From positions 13,767-77,766 of the forward strand of contig NZ_CALUCZ010000012.1 in NCBI RefSeq assembly GCF_943914685.1: a stretch of 64,000 bases of DNA, written 5' to 3'. Both the position numbers and the translations under genes were made by a program. Below, piece by piece: positions 33,395 to 41,536 of the stretch. Every line of letters starts with the position of its first letter. Position 1 is the stretch's first letter. Below the pieces are notes generated by a model that did not search any database, was not told the origin of the DNA, and was given only the letters and a program-made list of their open reading frames with translations. The DNA is from an uncultured Mobiluncus sp. GTDB lineage: Bacteria > Actinomycetota > Actinomycetes > Actinomycetales > Actinomycetaceae.

Positions 33395-33826
33395 ATGAGT
33401 GATGCGAAAACCTTGAATATAGCGGTCAATGTGTCCGGTAGCGAGGTCGGGGGTGGTCTGGGGCGAGCCCGGACTATGGCGGTAGCCACCCTCAACGCTG
33501 CCGATGAAATCGTGGGGTGGCAGGAGTTCCCAGTCGGTTGGGACGTCTTGCACGAGCAAGGGCCGCACGGCAGCTTGCACGCTCAGATTGTGGGTTTTAT
33601 GCGCGACCATGACATTGCGGCCGTGGTCAGCGGACATATGGGACCCCCGATGGTCAACACCATGATGAAACTCGGCGTTTTGCCGCTATCCGCGGCTGGC
33701 GAGGCGCGCAGCGCTGCTAAAGACGCCGCCAAACGAGTGCGCTGCGTCGATGGCTCTGCTGCTAACGCCCCGGACGAAGACGGCCATGGCGCAAACAAAT
33801 GGGTTCTGCCTGTGATTCCGTCTTAG
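33395..33826 (+). CDS. NifX/NifB-type (dinitrogenase iron-molybdenum cofactor) domain protein
   Basis: A 143-residue protein with one dinitrogenase iron-molybdenum cofactor biosynthesis domain (PF02579-like): LNIAVNVSG..VGGGLGRARTM..., then HGSLHAQIVGFMRDHDIAAVVSGHMGPPMVNTMMKLGVLPL. Such stand-alone proteins are common in bacteria without nitrogenase and their job is not settled; iron-sulfur or metal cofactor handling has been suggested. No nif genes are nearby. It is followed by a NUDIX gene after 43 bp on the same strand. Confidence 0.85.
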   Translation: MSDAKTLNIAVNVSGSEVGGGLGRARTMAVATLNAADEIVGWQEFPVGWDVLHEQGPHGSLHAQIVGFMRDHDIAAVVSGHMGPPMVNTMMKLGVLPLSAAGEARSAAKDAAKRVRCVDGSAANAPDEDGHGANKWVLPVIPS

Positions 33827-33869
33827 TGTTCAGAGGTTTTGACAATTTCGATGATGAGGAAACAGGCAA

Positions 33870-34523
33870 GTGGAAACTGTAAATAAAGACGTGGTGGACC
33901 TCATATTAGAGCTGCAGGCTATCGGCCAGTCCGGAGAGTTCTATGGTCATGATGACTATGACCGGAATCGGGCGACCCAGACTCGTGAACTGGCGGCGGA
34001 ACTCTTGGCGCGCCTGACGGGCAGCAATCCCGAACAGGCGCGGGACGTGTTGCTGGAAGACTACGGGTACCGCACGCCGAAAGTTGATTCGCGCGCCGTT
34101 ATTTTCGGCGACGGCTCGGGGTGTCCGGGAGTGGACGGAGACAAGATTTTGCTGGTGCATGAAGGCACAGACGGGCGCTGGTCCCTGCCGGGAGGCTGGA
34201 TTGACGAGGGGTTGAGCGTGCGGGAAAACACCATCAAAGAGGCTTACGAGGAATCCGGAATGCAGGTGAAAACCGACAGGCTGCTGGCCGTAATCGATAA
34301 GCGCAAACATAATCCCAGCAGGGGTATATTTCATGTTTACGCATTTTTTGTGGAATGCACCTTGCTGGGCGGGGACTTTACGGAGAACCTCGAAACTACC
34401 GAGATTGGCTGGTTTGGGCTCGATGAGCTGCCGGAAATGTCGCTCGGCAAAACCACGCCCGAACAAGTCGCGATGTGTCTGAAAGCGCATCGCGACCCGA
34501 ACTGGCAGGTCGTCTTCGACTGA
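33870..34523 (+). CDS. NUDIX hydrolase with N-terminal NUDIX-associated domain
   Basis: A 217-residue enzyme. Residues 1-65 resemble the helical domain often found before NUDIX folds (VDLILELQAIGQSGEFYGHDDYDRNR). The NUDIX box follows: GGWIDEGLSVRENTIKEAYE, ending EESGM, with the metal-binding REXXEE core replaced by KEAYEE, which keeps the acidic positions. It would hydrolyse a nucleoside diphosphate linked to another group; substrate unknown. The start is GTG 33870, preceded by GAGGAAA. Confidence 0.9.
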   Translation: METVNKDVVDLILELQAIGQSGEFYGHDDYDRNRATQTRELAAELLARLTGSNPEQARDVLLEDYGYRTPKVDSRAVIFGDGSGCPGVDGDKILLVHEGTDGRWSLPGGWIDEGLSVRENTIKEAYEESGMQVKTDRLLAVIDKRKHNPSRGIFHVYAFFVECTLLGGDFTENLETTEIGWFGLDELPEMSLGKTTPEQVAMCLKAHRDPNWQVVFD

Positions 34524-34706
34524 GCCGGGAGGGCTGTTGAATTTTAAAAATCGTGAGAAATCGGGCATAATGGAACGTTGTACTGGGCTTTGGTCGCCGC
34601 CCTCTCGTGGCCACGGCCCCGGATTTTGAGCAAAACAAGGCTTTAGTGTTTTCCCTACCTGGGGTTTTGTGCGCTCGCGACATGAATTACAAGGAGAGTC
34701 ACAACA

Positions 34707-35228
34707 GTGGCAGTACGTATTCGTTTGAAGCGAATTGGTAAGATTCACCACCCCATTTACCGGGTGGTCGTGGTCGACAGCCGCAAGAAGCGCGACGGTC
34801 GCGTCATCGAGGAGGTCGGCAAGTACGACCCCAATCAGCAGCCGTCTTTGATTGAACTGAACTCAGAGCGTATCCAGTACTGGTTGAGCGTGGGGGCCCA
34901 GCCGTCCGACGCGGTGCACCGTTTCCTGGTGTTGTCCGGCGATTGGGCGACGTTCAAGGGCGCCAAGGTCGTTGAGAATCGTATCCAGGTTAAGGACGCC
35001 GGAGCCGATGTGGAGGCCGCGGTGAAGGCTGCGGACGACGCCGCAGAAAAGGCGAAAGCAAAGAAGGCCGAAGCCGAAGCCAAGGCCAAGAAGGAAGCCG
35101 AAGAAGCTGCGAAGGCTGAAGAAGCTGAGGCCGCTAAGGCCGAGGAGACTCCCGCTGAGGAGGCTCCCGCCGAGGAAAAGGCTGAGGAAGCCCCGGCGGA
35201 AGAAAAGACTGAGGAAGCGGCAGAATAA
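34707..35228 (+). CDS. rpsP: 30S ribosomal protein S16 with long acidic tail
   Basis: A 173-residue S16. Residues 1-85 are the ribosomal core (AVRIRLKRIGKIHHPIYRVVV, GRVIEEVGKYDPNQ). The rest, about 80 residues, is a low-complexity Ala/Glu/Lys tail ending in repeated PAEE and PAEEK. Typical S16 proteins have 80-140 residues; actinobacterial ones often carry a tail, but this one is long. The start is GTG 34707 after AAGGAGAG. It heads the rpsP-khpA-rimM-trmD group. A CATAAT at 34566-34571 may be its -10 box. Confidence 0.97.
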   Translation: MAVRIRLKRIGKIHHPIYRVVVVDSRKKRDGRVIEEVGKYDPNQQPSLIELNSERIQYWLSVGAQPSDAVHRFLVLSGDWATFKGAKVVENRIQVKDAGADVEAAVKAADDAAEKAKAKKAEAEAKAKKEAEEAAKAEEAEAAKAEETPAEEAPAEEKAEEAPAEEKTEEAAE

Positions 35229-35473
35229 TGTCGATGCTTGCAGATTCTTTGGAACACCTGGTCAGCGGCATCGTCGACGAGCCAGAAGCTGTGCGCGTGA
35301 ACGAAAAGTCTTTGCGCCGCGGCAAGCTCCTGGAAGTACACGTTGCCCCCTCGGATTTGGGTCGAGTTATTGGCCGTAACGGTCGCACTGCGAAAGCGCT
35401 GCGTTCGGTGGCTTCGGCACTGTCCACGCAGGGCAGTGTCCGCGTCGATGTCATCGACCAAGATCGGCACTAA
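35228..35473 (+). CDS. khpA: KH-domain RNA-binding protein KhpA (UPF0109)
   Basis: An 81-residue protein with a single KH domain of the KhpA/YlqC family. The RNA-contacting GxxG loop is GRNG within LGRVIGRNGRTAKALR. The start codon shares its A with the last base of the rpsP stop (TAATG), so translation is coupled. In other Gram-positives KhpA works with KhpB/Jag in small RNA and cell-division control. The position between rpsP and rimM is conserved. Confidence 0.95.
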   Translation: MSMLADSLEHLVSGIVDEPEAVRVNEKSLRRGKLLEVHVAPSDLGRVIGRNGRTAKALRSVASALSTQGSVRVDVIDQDRH

Positions 35474-35486
35474 ATAGTCATTTGTT

Positions 35487-35520
35487 TTGATCCCCGCCGA
35501 TAGCGGGGGTCAAACTTTTT
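35487..35520 (+). terminator. Intrinsic terminator between khpA and rimM
   Basis: TTGATCCCCGC (35487-35497) pairs with GCGGGGGTCAA (35503-35513) around CGATA, an 11-bp stem with one T-G pair, and five T residues follow at 35516-35520. It would reduce transcription from rpsP-khpA into rimM-trmD, matching the different amounts of product needed. Confidence 0.85.
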
Positions 35521-35552
35521 AACGCAGCTATCGGTTCGGGAAAGGGGCAGCG

Positions 35553-36134
35553 GTGAAGCTCACGGTGGGGGTCATCGGGCGTGCCAGTGGGGTTCGCGGC
35601 GAAGTCCGGGTCGCCCTGCACACGGACGACCCGGGTTCTCGGTTTGCCCCCGGTACAGTCCTGTTAACCAGCCGGAAAACCCCGGCTACGCTGACGGTAA
35701 AACGGGCCCGGATGAGCGGTAAACACTTCGTGGTGTCTTTCCGGGAAATCCCCGACCGTAACGGCGCCGAAACCCTCAGCGGAACGAAACTGTATATAGA
35801 AACTGACGCACCGGCCTTGTGCACCGAGGCCATAGACTCAGCTCAACCCGGCACCGCCAATGCAGAAATCGCCAACGACCACGAACAAAGTGGGGGCGAC
35901 GAGGGATTTTACCGCCACGAACTGGTGGGACTGCGAGCGGTGGACCTGGCGAGGAAAACGCTTGGCACCGTCAGCGACCTGCTGCTGGCGCCAGCCCAAG
36001 ACCTGTTGGAAGTCACGACTGCGGACGGGGAGAAAATCCTGGTGCCTTTTGTTTATGAAATCGTCCCTGATGTCGATTTAGATAATCAGGTGGTCACGAT
36101 GGATCCGCCCGGAGGATTGTTTCCGCCGCACTAG
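35553..36134 (+). CDS. rimM: Ribosome maturation factor RimM
   Basis: A 193-residue 16S rRNA-processing factor that binds S19 during 30S assembly. The N-terminal beta-barrel (KLTVGVIGRASGVRGEVRVALHTDDP) and the C-terminal PRC barrel (FYRHELVGLRAVD..GTVSDLL.APAQDLLEV..LVPFVYEIVPDVD) are clear. A Gln/Asn/Ala/Asp-rich insert of about 20 residues separates them. The start is GTG 35553 after GAAAGGGG. It lies behind the terminator and 58 bp before trmD. Confidence 0.94.
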   Translation: MKLTVGVIGRASGVRGEVRVALHTDDPGSRFAPGTVLLTSRKTPATLTVKRARMSGKHFVVSFREIPDRNGAETLSGTKLYIETDAPALCTEAIDSAQPGTANAEIANDHEQSGGDEGFYRHELVGLRAVDLARKTLGTVSDLLLAPAQDLLEVTTADGEKILVPFVYEIVPDVDLDNQVVTMDPPGGLFPPH

Positions 36135-36192
36135 GACGGTCCCAAGTTTCCCGGCAGGTTATCGATAGACTTTCTGAATAAAGGTGAGGAAG

Positions 36193-37731
36193 ATGCGTTT
36201 TCAGGTGCTGACGATTTTTCCCGAGTTCTTTGCGGTGCTCGGTTTGTCGCTGCTGGGCAAAGCGGCGCAAAACGGGGTGTTGAGCTGGGACGTTACGAAT
36301 CTGCGCGATTTCACCGACGACCCGCACCATTCCGTTGACGACACGCCCTACGGTGGGGGAGCCGGCATGGTGATGCGGGCCGATATTTGGGGCAAAGCCA
36401 TCGATGCCACTCTGGGCGACCTGCCAAGCCAGTCCGCGGACAGCGCCCCGGAAAGCCGCGCGACCGGCCTGGTGAACCCGAAAACTATCCTGGCGATTCC
36501 TACGCCCTCCGGAGTGCCGCTGACCCAGGCAAAAGTCCGGCAGATAGCCACGAACGCGAACAATGTCATTATTGCGTGTGGACGTTACGAGGGCATCGAC
36601 TCCCGGGTTGCCCAGCACTATGCTGACCAGCAACGTTACCTCGATTTGGAAGTGTTTGAATATTCCCTGGGGGATTATGTGCTCAACGGCGGGGAAATTG
36701 CCGCCGTGGCGCTGATTGAAGCCGTGGGACGGCTGCTTGATGGCATGGTGGGTAACCCGGAGTCTTTGGTGGAGGAGTCTTACGAGGGAACGGGCCTGCT
36801 GGAATATCCCTGCTATACCCGTCCCGAAGTGTGGCGTGACCTGGCTGTTCCCGAGGTGCTGAAAGGCGGGAACCACGCGGAAATCGAAGCTTGGCGCCGG
36901 GAACGGGCCATTGAAAAGACGTCGCGGCGACGCCCGGATTTGCTGGCGGGTTTGGACGCCACACTGTTGAGTAAGCGCGGGCGGGAAAAACTGGCCTCGC
37001 TGGGGTGGCTTTATGTCTCGCCTGAGGATTTGGAGGCTATCGGTCTGTCCCGGCTAGCCGCGGCAGGATCGGCACGGGGAGCGCATGAGGTGGGTCAGCC
37101 AGGGGTGACGCACCAGGCGGGGTCGGCGGTCGAGACGCGTCCGGCAAGCGGCGCACGGCCGGGAGCTGCGGATTTGGTGGCGGTTCCCCTGCGGATTCGC
37201 CAGCCCGACAGGGGAGAGGCCCTAGCGCTGTCCGCTTTGGGGTCGGAGACATTCCCCCTGGCTTGTCCGGCCTACGTCAGCACTGAGGCTATCGCCCAGT
37301 TCGTAGCCGTTGAGTTCGACCTCGAGGCGGTGAAAGCTCGTCTCGATAATCCTCAAGAACATCGCTACTGGGTCGCAGAAATGGGTGGTGAACTGGTGGG
37401 ATACACCTATGCGAGGGTGCAGCTAGGTCAGGCGGAAGCGGCGCAGGCGGGAATTGTCGCCGGAGATGCTTACCTGTCGAAGTGTTATGTGCGCGAAGCC
37501 CTGCATTCTACCGGGTTGTCCGGGGCGCTGTTAGAAGCGGCATTGACAGATCTGACGAGGGTCGGACATGCCCCGGGGGTGTGCCTAGGGACTTCGATTT
37601 ATAACAAACGCGCCCAAAAATTCTATAAACATCACGGATTTCGGCGTATCGGGAAACGAACGTTCACCGTGGGGGGCGTGGAAAACCAAGATGTGGTGAT
37701 GCGTCGGAGTATTGACCGGGATAGTGCCTGA
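36193..37731 (+). CDS. trmD: tRNA (guanine37-N1)-methyltransferase fused to a GNAT acetyltransferase domain
   Basis: A 512-residue fusion. Residues 1 to about 250 are TrmD, which methylates G37 of tRNAs with SAM; the trefoil-knot motifs ACGRYEGIDSRV and YSLGDYVLNGGE are intact. A linker of about 60 residues follows, rich in Gly, Ala and Pro. Residues about 320-512 form a GNAT-type N-acetyltransferase domain: YWVAEMGGELVGYTYARV, LSKCYVREALHSTGLSGALL (the acetyl-CoA region) and GTSIYNKRAQKFYKHHGFRRIGKRTF. Normal TrmD has 230-280 residues. The frame is continuous with no stop between the parts. ATG 36193 gives the family N-terminus. The acetylation target is unknown. Confidence 0.93.
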   Translation: MRFQVLTIFPEFFAVLGLSLLGKAAQNGVLSWDVTNLRDFTDDPHHSVDDTPYGGGAGMVMRADIWGKAIDATLGDLPSQSADSAPESRATGLVNPKTILAIPTPSGVPLTQAKVRQIATNANNVIIACGRYEGIDSRVAQHYADQQRYLDLEVFEYSLGDYVLNGGEIAAVALIEAVGRLLDGMVGNPESLVEESYEGTGLLEYPCYTRPEVWRDLAVPEVLKGGNHAEIEAWRRERAIEKTSRRRPDLLAGLDATLLSKRGREKLASLGWLYVSPEDLEAIGLSRLAAAGSARGAHEVGQPGVTHQAGSAVETRPASGARPGAADLVAVPLRIRQPDRGEALALSALGSETFPLACPAYVSTEAIAQFVAVEFDLEAVKARLDNPQEHRYWVAEMGGELVGYTYARVQLGQAEAAQAGIVAGDAYLSKCYVREALHSTGLSGALLEAALTDLTRVGHAPGVCLGTSIYNKRAQKFYKHHGFRRIGKRTFTVGGVENQDVVMRRSIDRDSA

Positions 37732-37882
37732 TAAAAGCATATTTCGCGGGCTCGGTGCGGTTTCGTGCGACTCATGAAGCAGCGCTAACGCGCTGCGGTT
37801 AAGTTGCGCGAATCGAGCGTGAAACGGCAAAAGTGGCATTCCGGCCCAAGTTTGTGGCAAAATGGTACGGCTTCGCGGGCAA

Positions 37883-37967
37883 CCTGCCACAGGGGGACCC
37901 GATAGCGGAGCAAAACACCATCGGCACCGAGAGTGCCCGCAGTGAGACGTTTTTGACCTGTGGCAGG
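37883..37967 (+). promoter_or_regulatory. Structured leader of rplS (possible L19 autoregulatory element)
   Basis: CCTGCCACAGG (37883-37893) is exactly complementary to CCTGTGGCAGG (37957-37967), an 11-bp long-range stem. Inside it are two more helices: CCGAT/ATCGG (37899-37903 with 37919-37923) and GGCAC-CGAGA-GTGCC (37923-37937). The element ends 17 nt before the rplS start codon. A multi-helix leader before a ribosomal protein gene suggests feedback by L19, which I infer. The rest of the 250-bp gap before rplS shows nothing else. Confidence 0.55.
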
Positions 37968-37984
37968 AGCGTCAAGGAGAAACA

Positions 37985-38332
37985 ATGCAGAAGCCTCTGG
38001 TTGAGGAAATCGGCAAGGCCATCATGCGTGAGGACGTTCCGGATTTTCGTCCGGGCGACACCGTAAAGGTGCACGTAAAGGTGATTGAGGGGAACCGTTC
38101 CCGTATTCAGATTTTTCAGGGCGTAGTCATCGCTCGTCACGGCGGCGGAGTGGGAGAAACTTTCACCGTGCGGAAGCTGTCTTTCGGCACCGGCGTGGAA
38201 CGTACTTTCCCGCTGCACGCCCCGACTGTGGACAAGATTGAGGTAGTCAGCCGCGGCGATGTGCGCCGTGCCAAGCTGTACTACCTGCGCAATCGCCACG
38301 GCAAGGCGGCTAAGGTTATCGAGAAGCGCTAA
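37985..38332 (+). CDS. rplS: 50S ribosomal protein L19
   Basis: A 115-residue L19, at the 30S-50S interface. Family sequence is clear: DFRPGDTVKVHVKVIEGNRSRIQIFQG, then GVGETFTVRKLSFGTGVERTFPLH and RRAKLYYLR. Length is normal. The start is ATG 37985 after AAGGAGA. It follows trmD as in many bacteria and is preceded by a structured leader. Confidence 0.98.
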   Translation: MQKPLVEEIGKAIMREDVPDFRPGDTVKVHVKVIEGNRSRIQIFQGVVIARHGGGVGETFTVRKLSFGTGVERTFPLHAPTVDKIEVVSRGDVRRAKLYYLRNRHGKAAKVIEKR

Positions 38333-38498
38333 CTCGCAGCCACCCGCGCCAGCCCCGACTTTCAGCCGGAAAAAGCGAGAAAACCGGCTGGGGACACTCA
38401 GAAAGTCAAGGCGGGACCTGCCGCGAAAACTTATCCGAAAGGAAGCTCGAACCGTAAATGTTCGGGTTTCCTTTAGGTTTTACGCTATTCTTTTTGTT

Positions 38499-39833
38499 AT
38501 GACGATGCCCCAGCAGCCTGAGAATGCCAACCGAGACGCGCAGTTCTCGGGTGCCTCTCCGGACGGCTTCGGCATGAATCCGCAGTTTGCCGGGGCGGGA
38601 ACTATGTCCGGCCCTTTTCCTGCTGGTTACGAGGGGTTCCCCGGCGGACCGATGTCTGGTGAAGATGGAGCGTACGGGCCGGGAGGAGCGGGAATGCCTT
38701 TCCCACCAGAGGCTTTTCCGGGAGGATACCCCCCGCAGTTACCACCGGACGGGGCAGAGTTTCCCGGTATGGATCCCAACGGAATGGCGTTAATGCCGGG
38801 TCCGGGGGGACTTCCACCGGCGGGAATGGGGCCGTTTCCGGGAATGCCTTTCCCGCCCTATGGCGCGATGCCTTTTCCCGGTATGATGCCAGAAATCGAG
38901 GAATTGCCCGAAATCCCCGGAGAACAAAATTTCCTCAAAGAGGACGACGAAACCGACTTCAAACTCGATGATGAGGAAAACGAAACCAAACGGAGGCGCG
39001 GCAAAAGAATTCCCGGACCGGCAGGCATGAACGCCCTGCCTCCTGGGGTGAGGCCCGGACCCGGGGGGGCAGACCGCGCGCATTTGGCGTTGGATTTGCC
39101 GTGGTACTTCGAGTTCATTGCGGTGGTAATTACGGCGCTAGCCATCAGTTCACTGATTCGACTGTTCCTGCTCCAGCCTTTTTATATCCCGTCGCAGTCC
39201 ATGGAAAAAACTTTGATGATTAACGACTCTGTGCTGGTCAACAAGTTTTCCGCCCGGCACGGAGACATCAACCGCGGCGACATCATCGTTTTTGAAGACG
39301 TGGAAGAGTGGAGCCAAAGCGCCGCCGAGCAGATGCGCCAACGTCCTCCTGACAACACTCCGTTCCAGATTGCCACCAAGATTAAGAGTTTCGGGATTTT
39401 CGTGGGCTTACTCCCTGAAGATTCCCAGGGCTACCTGATTAAACGGGTCATTGGGGTGTCTGGCGATGACGTGACTTGCTGCGATGAGGACGGGCTGATG
39501 ACTATCAACGGCAAGGCCATCGATGAGGACTACATTCCCCAGACCGGGGTCTCTTCAGACATCGAGTTCTCCGTGGTCGTGCCGAAGAAATCGCTGTGGG
39601 TGATGGGAGACAATCGGCCGCATTCCGCCGATTCCCGGTGGCACCAAGACAAGCCTTCCCACGGTTTTGTGTCTGAATCGAACGTGGTGGGACGGGCTTT
39701 CGTCGTGATTTGGCCCATTGAACGCATGAAGTTCATCACGCCCAGCTGCGCTTTTTACAACATTCCCAAGCCGGCCGCCCCGACTGATGATTTCAGTTCA
39801 GAAGCAGACGAAACGCCACCCCGCGGGGGTTGA
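38499..39833 (+). CDS. lepB: Signal peptidase I with long low-complexity N-terminal extension
   Basis: A 444-residue type I signal peptidase that removes signal peptides on the outer face of the membrane. Residues 1 to about 125 are Pro/Gly/Met/Phe-rich (repeats such as FPGMPFPPYGAMPFPGMMP), followed by an acidic stretch, a basic KRRRGKR motif, and one membrane helix near 205-228. The catalytic domain has Ser234 in PSQSM and Lys315 in YLIKRVIGVSGD, with GDNRPHSADSR near the end. TATTCT (38486-38491) lies 7 nt before the ATG and no Shine-Dalgarno is seen (leaderless candidate). Most homologues have 200-300 residues. Confidence 0.93.
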   Translation: MTMPQQPENANRDAQFSGASPDGFGMNPQFAGAGTMSGPFPAGYEGFPGGPMSGEDGAYGPGGAGMPFPPEAFPGGYPPQLPPDGAEFPGMDPNGMALMPGPGGLPPAGMGPFPGMPFPPYGAMPFPGMMPEIEELPEIPGEQNFLKEDDETDFKLDDEENETKRRRGKRIPGPAGMNALPPGVRPGPGGADRAHLALDLPWYFEFIAVVITALAISSLIRLFLLQPFYIPSQSMEKTLMINDSVLVNKFSARHGDINRGDIIVFEDVEEWSQSAAEQMRQRPPDNTPFQIATKIKSFGIFVGLLPEDSQGYLIKRVIGVSGDDVTCCDEDGLMTINGKAIDEDYIPQTGVSSDIEFSVVVPKKSLWVMGDNRPHSADSRWHQDKPSHGFVSESNVVGRAFVVIWPIERMKFITPSCAFYNIPKPAAPTDDFSSEADETPPRGG

Positions 39834-39843
39834 GGTGCGCTGA

Positions 39844-40551
39844 GTGGTTGATTTATCTTGGGAGACCGCTGCCTTGTCCGCTTTGGCGAAGCGCGAGGGC
39901 AGCGGCCAAGGGGGACGCCTCCCCCTGATTGGCGGAATGGACGAGGTCGGGCGCGGCGCGCTGGCGGGTCCGGTTTGCGTGGGGGTGACGGTGATAGACC
40001 AGCTCAGCTTGGAAAACCCTGATTTCCCCAAGGGTTTCCCCGCTGGATTGAACGATTCCAAGCAGCTGACGGAACGCCGCCGCTTGGCGTTGCAAGAACC
40101 CATCAGAGCCTGGGTCAGGGATTTTGCCATTGGTCAGGCTTCGAATACGGAAATCGACGAATTGGGGATTATTCCCGCGCTGCGGCTGGCGGGGTGGCGC
40201 GCTCTGAACGAGTTGGACGCCCGCGGGCATCTGCCGCAAAAGCTGGGATTGGACGGAAACTTCGACTATCTCGCCCCGCCGGCGCAGCCTAACCTGTTTG
40301 CCGGGGCGGGAAACCTAGTGAGCTCCCCGGAAGTCAGTGTGGAAACCCTGGTGAAGGGGGACGGGAAAGCCGCTCTAATCGCTGGTGCGTCCGTACTGGC
40401 GAAAGTGTATCGGGACGCGTTCATGCGGAGCTTGTGCGATCCCGGATACGGTTGGGCGAAAAACGTCGGTTACGGAACCGCCGCCCATAGAGCTGCTCTG
40501 GCTGAATTGGGGGCGAGTGTTTGGCACCGCAAAACTTGGAAGCTCCGGTAG
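39844..40551 (+). CDS. rnhB: Ribonuclease HII
   Basis: A 235-residue RNase HII that removes ribonucleotides from DNA. The catalytic DE pair lies in GMDEVGRGALAGPVCVGV; the third acidic residue is in GLDGNFDYL; KGDGKAALIAGASVLAKVYRD carries the conserved Lys and last Asp. The start is GTG 39844, 10 bp after lepB, without a clear ribosome site, so it is probably coupled to lepB translation. A Ser/Gly-rich insertion near the N-terminus (KREGSGQGGR) is slightly unusual. Confidence 0.95.
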   Translation: MVDLSWETAALSALAKREGSGQGGRLPLIGGMDEVGRGALAGPVCVGVTVIDQLSLENPDFPKGFPAGLNDSKQLTERRRLALQEPIRAWVRDFAIGQASNTEIDELGIIPALRLAGWRALNELDARGHLPQKLGLDGNFDYLAPPAQPNLFAGAGNLVSSPEVSVETLVKGDGKAALIAGASVLAKVYRDAFMRSLCDPGYGWAKNVGYGTAAHRAALAELGASVWHRKTWKLR

Positions 40552-40577
40552 GGTAGAGGGGTACGAAAGGTTGCGTG

Positions 40578-40886
40578 ATGGTCAACAACGACGATATTGA
40601 GTCCTATGAAAACGGGCTGGAACTGGATTTATACCGAGAATATCGCGATGTGATTTCCCTGTTTAGCTATGTCGTGGAAACCGACCGGCGGTTTTATCTG
40701 GCGAACAAGGTTGACGTCACCACGCACAACAATGCCGGCGGGGACGTGTTCTTTGAGATTACTTTGGAGGACGCCTGGGTTTGGGACGTCTACCGCTCCT
40801 CGCGTTTCGTGCAAAACGTGCGGGTTCTGACCTTTAAAGACGTCAATGTGGAGGAACTGGCGAAGCCAGAAATTGAGATTCCCTAG
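40578..40886 (+). CDS. DUF2469 family protein
   Basis: A 102-residue protein of the DUF2469 family, found almost only in actinobacteria directly after rnhB. Its sequence is strongly acidic and aromatic (DDIESYENGLELDLYREYRDVI, FFEITLEDAWVWDVYR). No activity is known. The ATG at 40578 follows GAAAGG; a GTG three bases earlier is possible. A role in RNase HII-linked DNA repair is only suggested by the conserved neighbourhood. Confidence 0.93.
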   Translation: MVNNDDIESYENGLELDLYREYRDVISLFSYVVETDRRFYLANKVDVTTHNNAGGDVFFEITLEDAWVWDVYRSSRFVQNVRVLTFKDVNVEELAKPEIEIP

Positions 40887-41047
40887 GGCGTGGGCGGCTG
40901 TTTTTAGCTCCAGTTTTTAAGCCGTAATCCATTAACTCGGGTCGATTGGCGGATTTTCGTCGTTTTTGGGGTTGTGGATAAGTCGGTTTTCCACAGGTAA
41001 AGAATTTCGGGCTTGGTCGGTGGGTCCGAGTGCGCGAAGCTGAGTCC

Positions 41048-41536
41048 ATGAGCTACGCGAATACCGTTGAAACCAGTCATAAAGCCAGTGCCGGAACAGA
41101 CGCTCGATGCCGCTGTAAATCCGGTGACACCGCGCTTCGGACCGCGGGGCCTGATGCCTCTAAGCCGCGAAACCTGCACAATCGACAGCTGGGCATGGCT
41201 GGGGAGGAAGTCGCGGCCGAGTCTCTGAAAGCTGCGGGATACGTGATTGTGGACCGGAATTGGCGATGTCGAGCCGGGGAAGTCGACATAGTCGCCCTCA
41301 GTCCCGAGGGAGTCCTGGGGTTCGTGGAGGTTAAGACTCGTTCCAATCACCGGCACGGGATGCCTATCGAGGCCATCACTATGAAGAAGCTGGCGCGGAT
41401 GCGCCGGGTCATGGGATCTTGGCTGGCGCAGCGAGACATTGTCCCCGCGCACCGGGCGGTCAGCCTGGATTTGTGCAGCGTGGATTGGGACGGACACGGC
41501 GAACCCGTAGTGAAACATCTCCAGGGGTTGAAATGA
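41048..41536 (+). CDS. YraN family (UPF0102) nuclease-fold protein
   Basis: A 162-residue protein with a UPF0102/YraN core from about residue 45: NRQLGMAGEEVAAESLKAAGYVIVDRNWRC, then GEVDIVALSPEGVLGFVEVKTRS, the D-ExK signature of the restriction-endonuclease-like fold. The first 45 residues are a hydrophilic lead. It overlaps comM by ATGA. The family is linked by context to DNA uptake and recombination genes (comM, dprA); its biochemical role is not established. Confidence 0.9.
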   Translation: MSYANTVETSHKASAGTDARCRCKSGDTALRTAGPDASKPRNLHNRQLGMAGEEVAAESLKAAGYVIVDRNWRCRAGEVDIVALSPEGVLGFVEVKTRSNHRHGMPIEAITMKKLARMRRVMGSWLAQRDIVPAHRAVSLDLCSVDWDGHGEPVVKHLQGLK

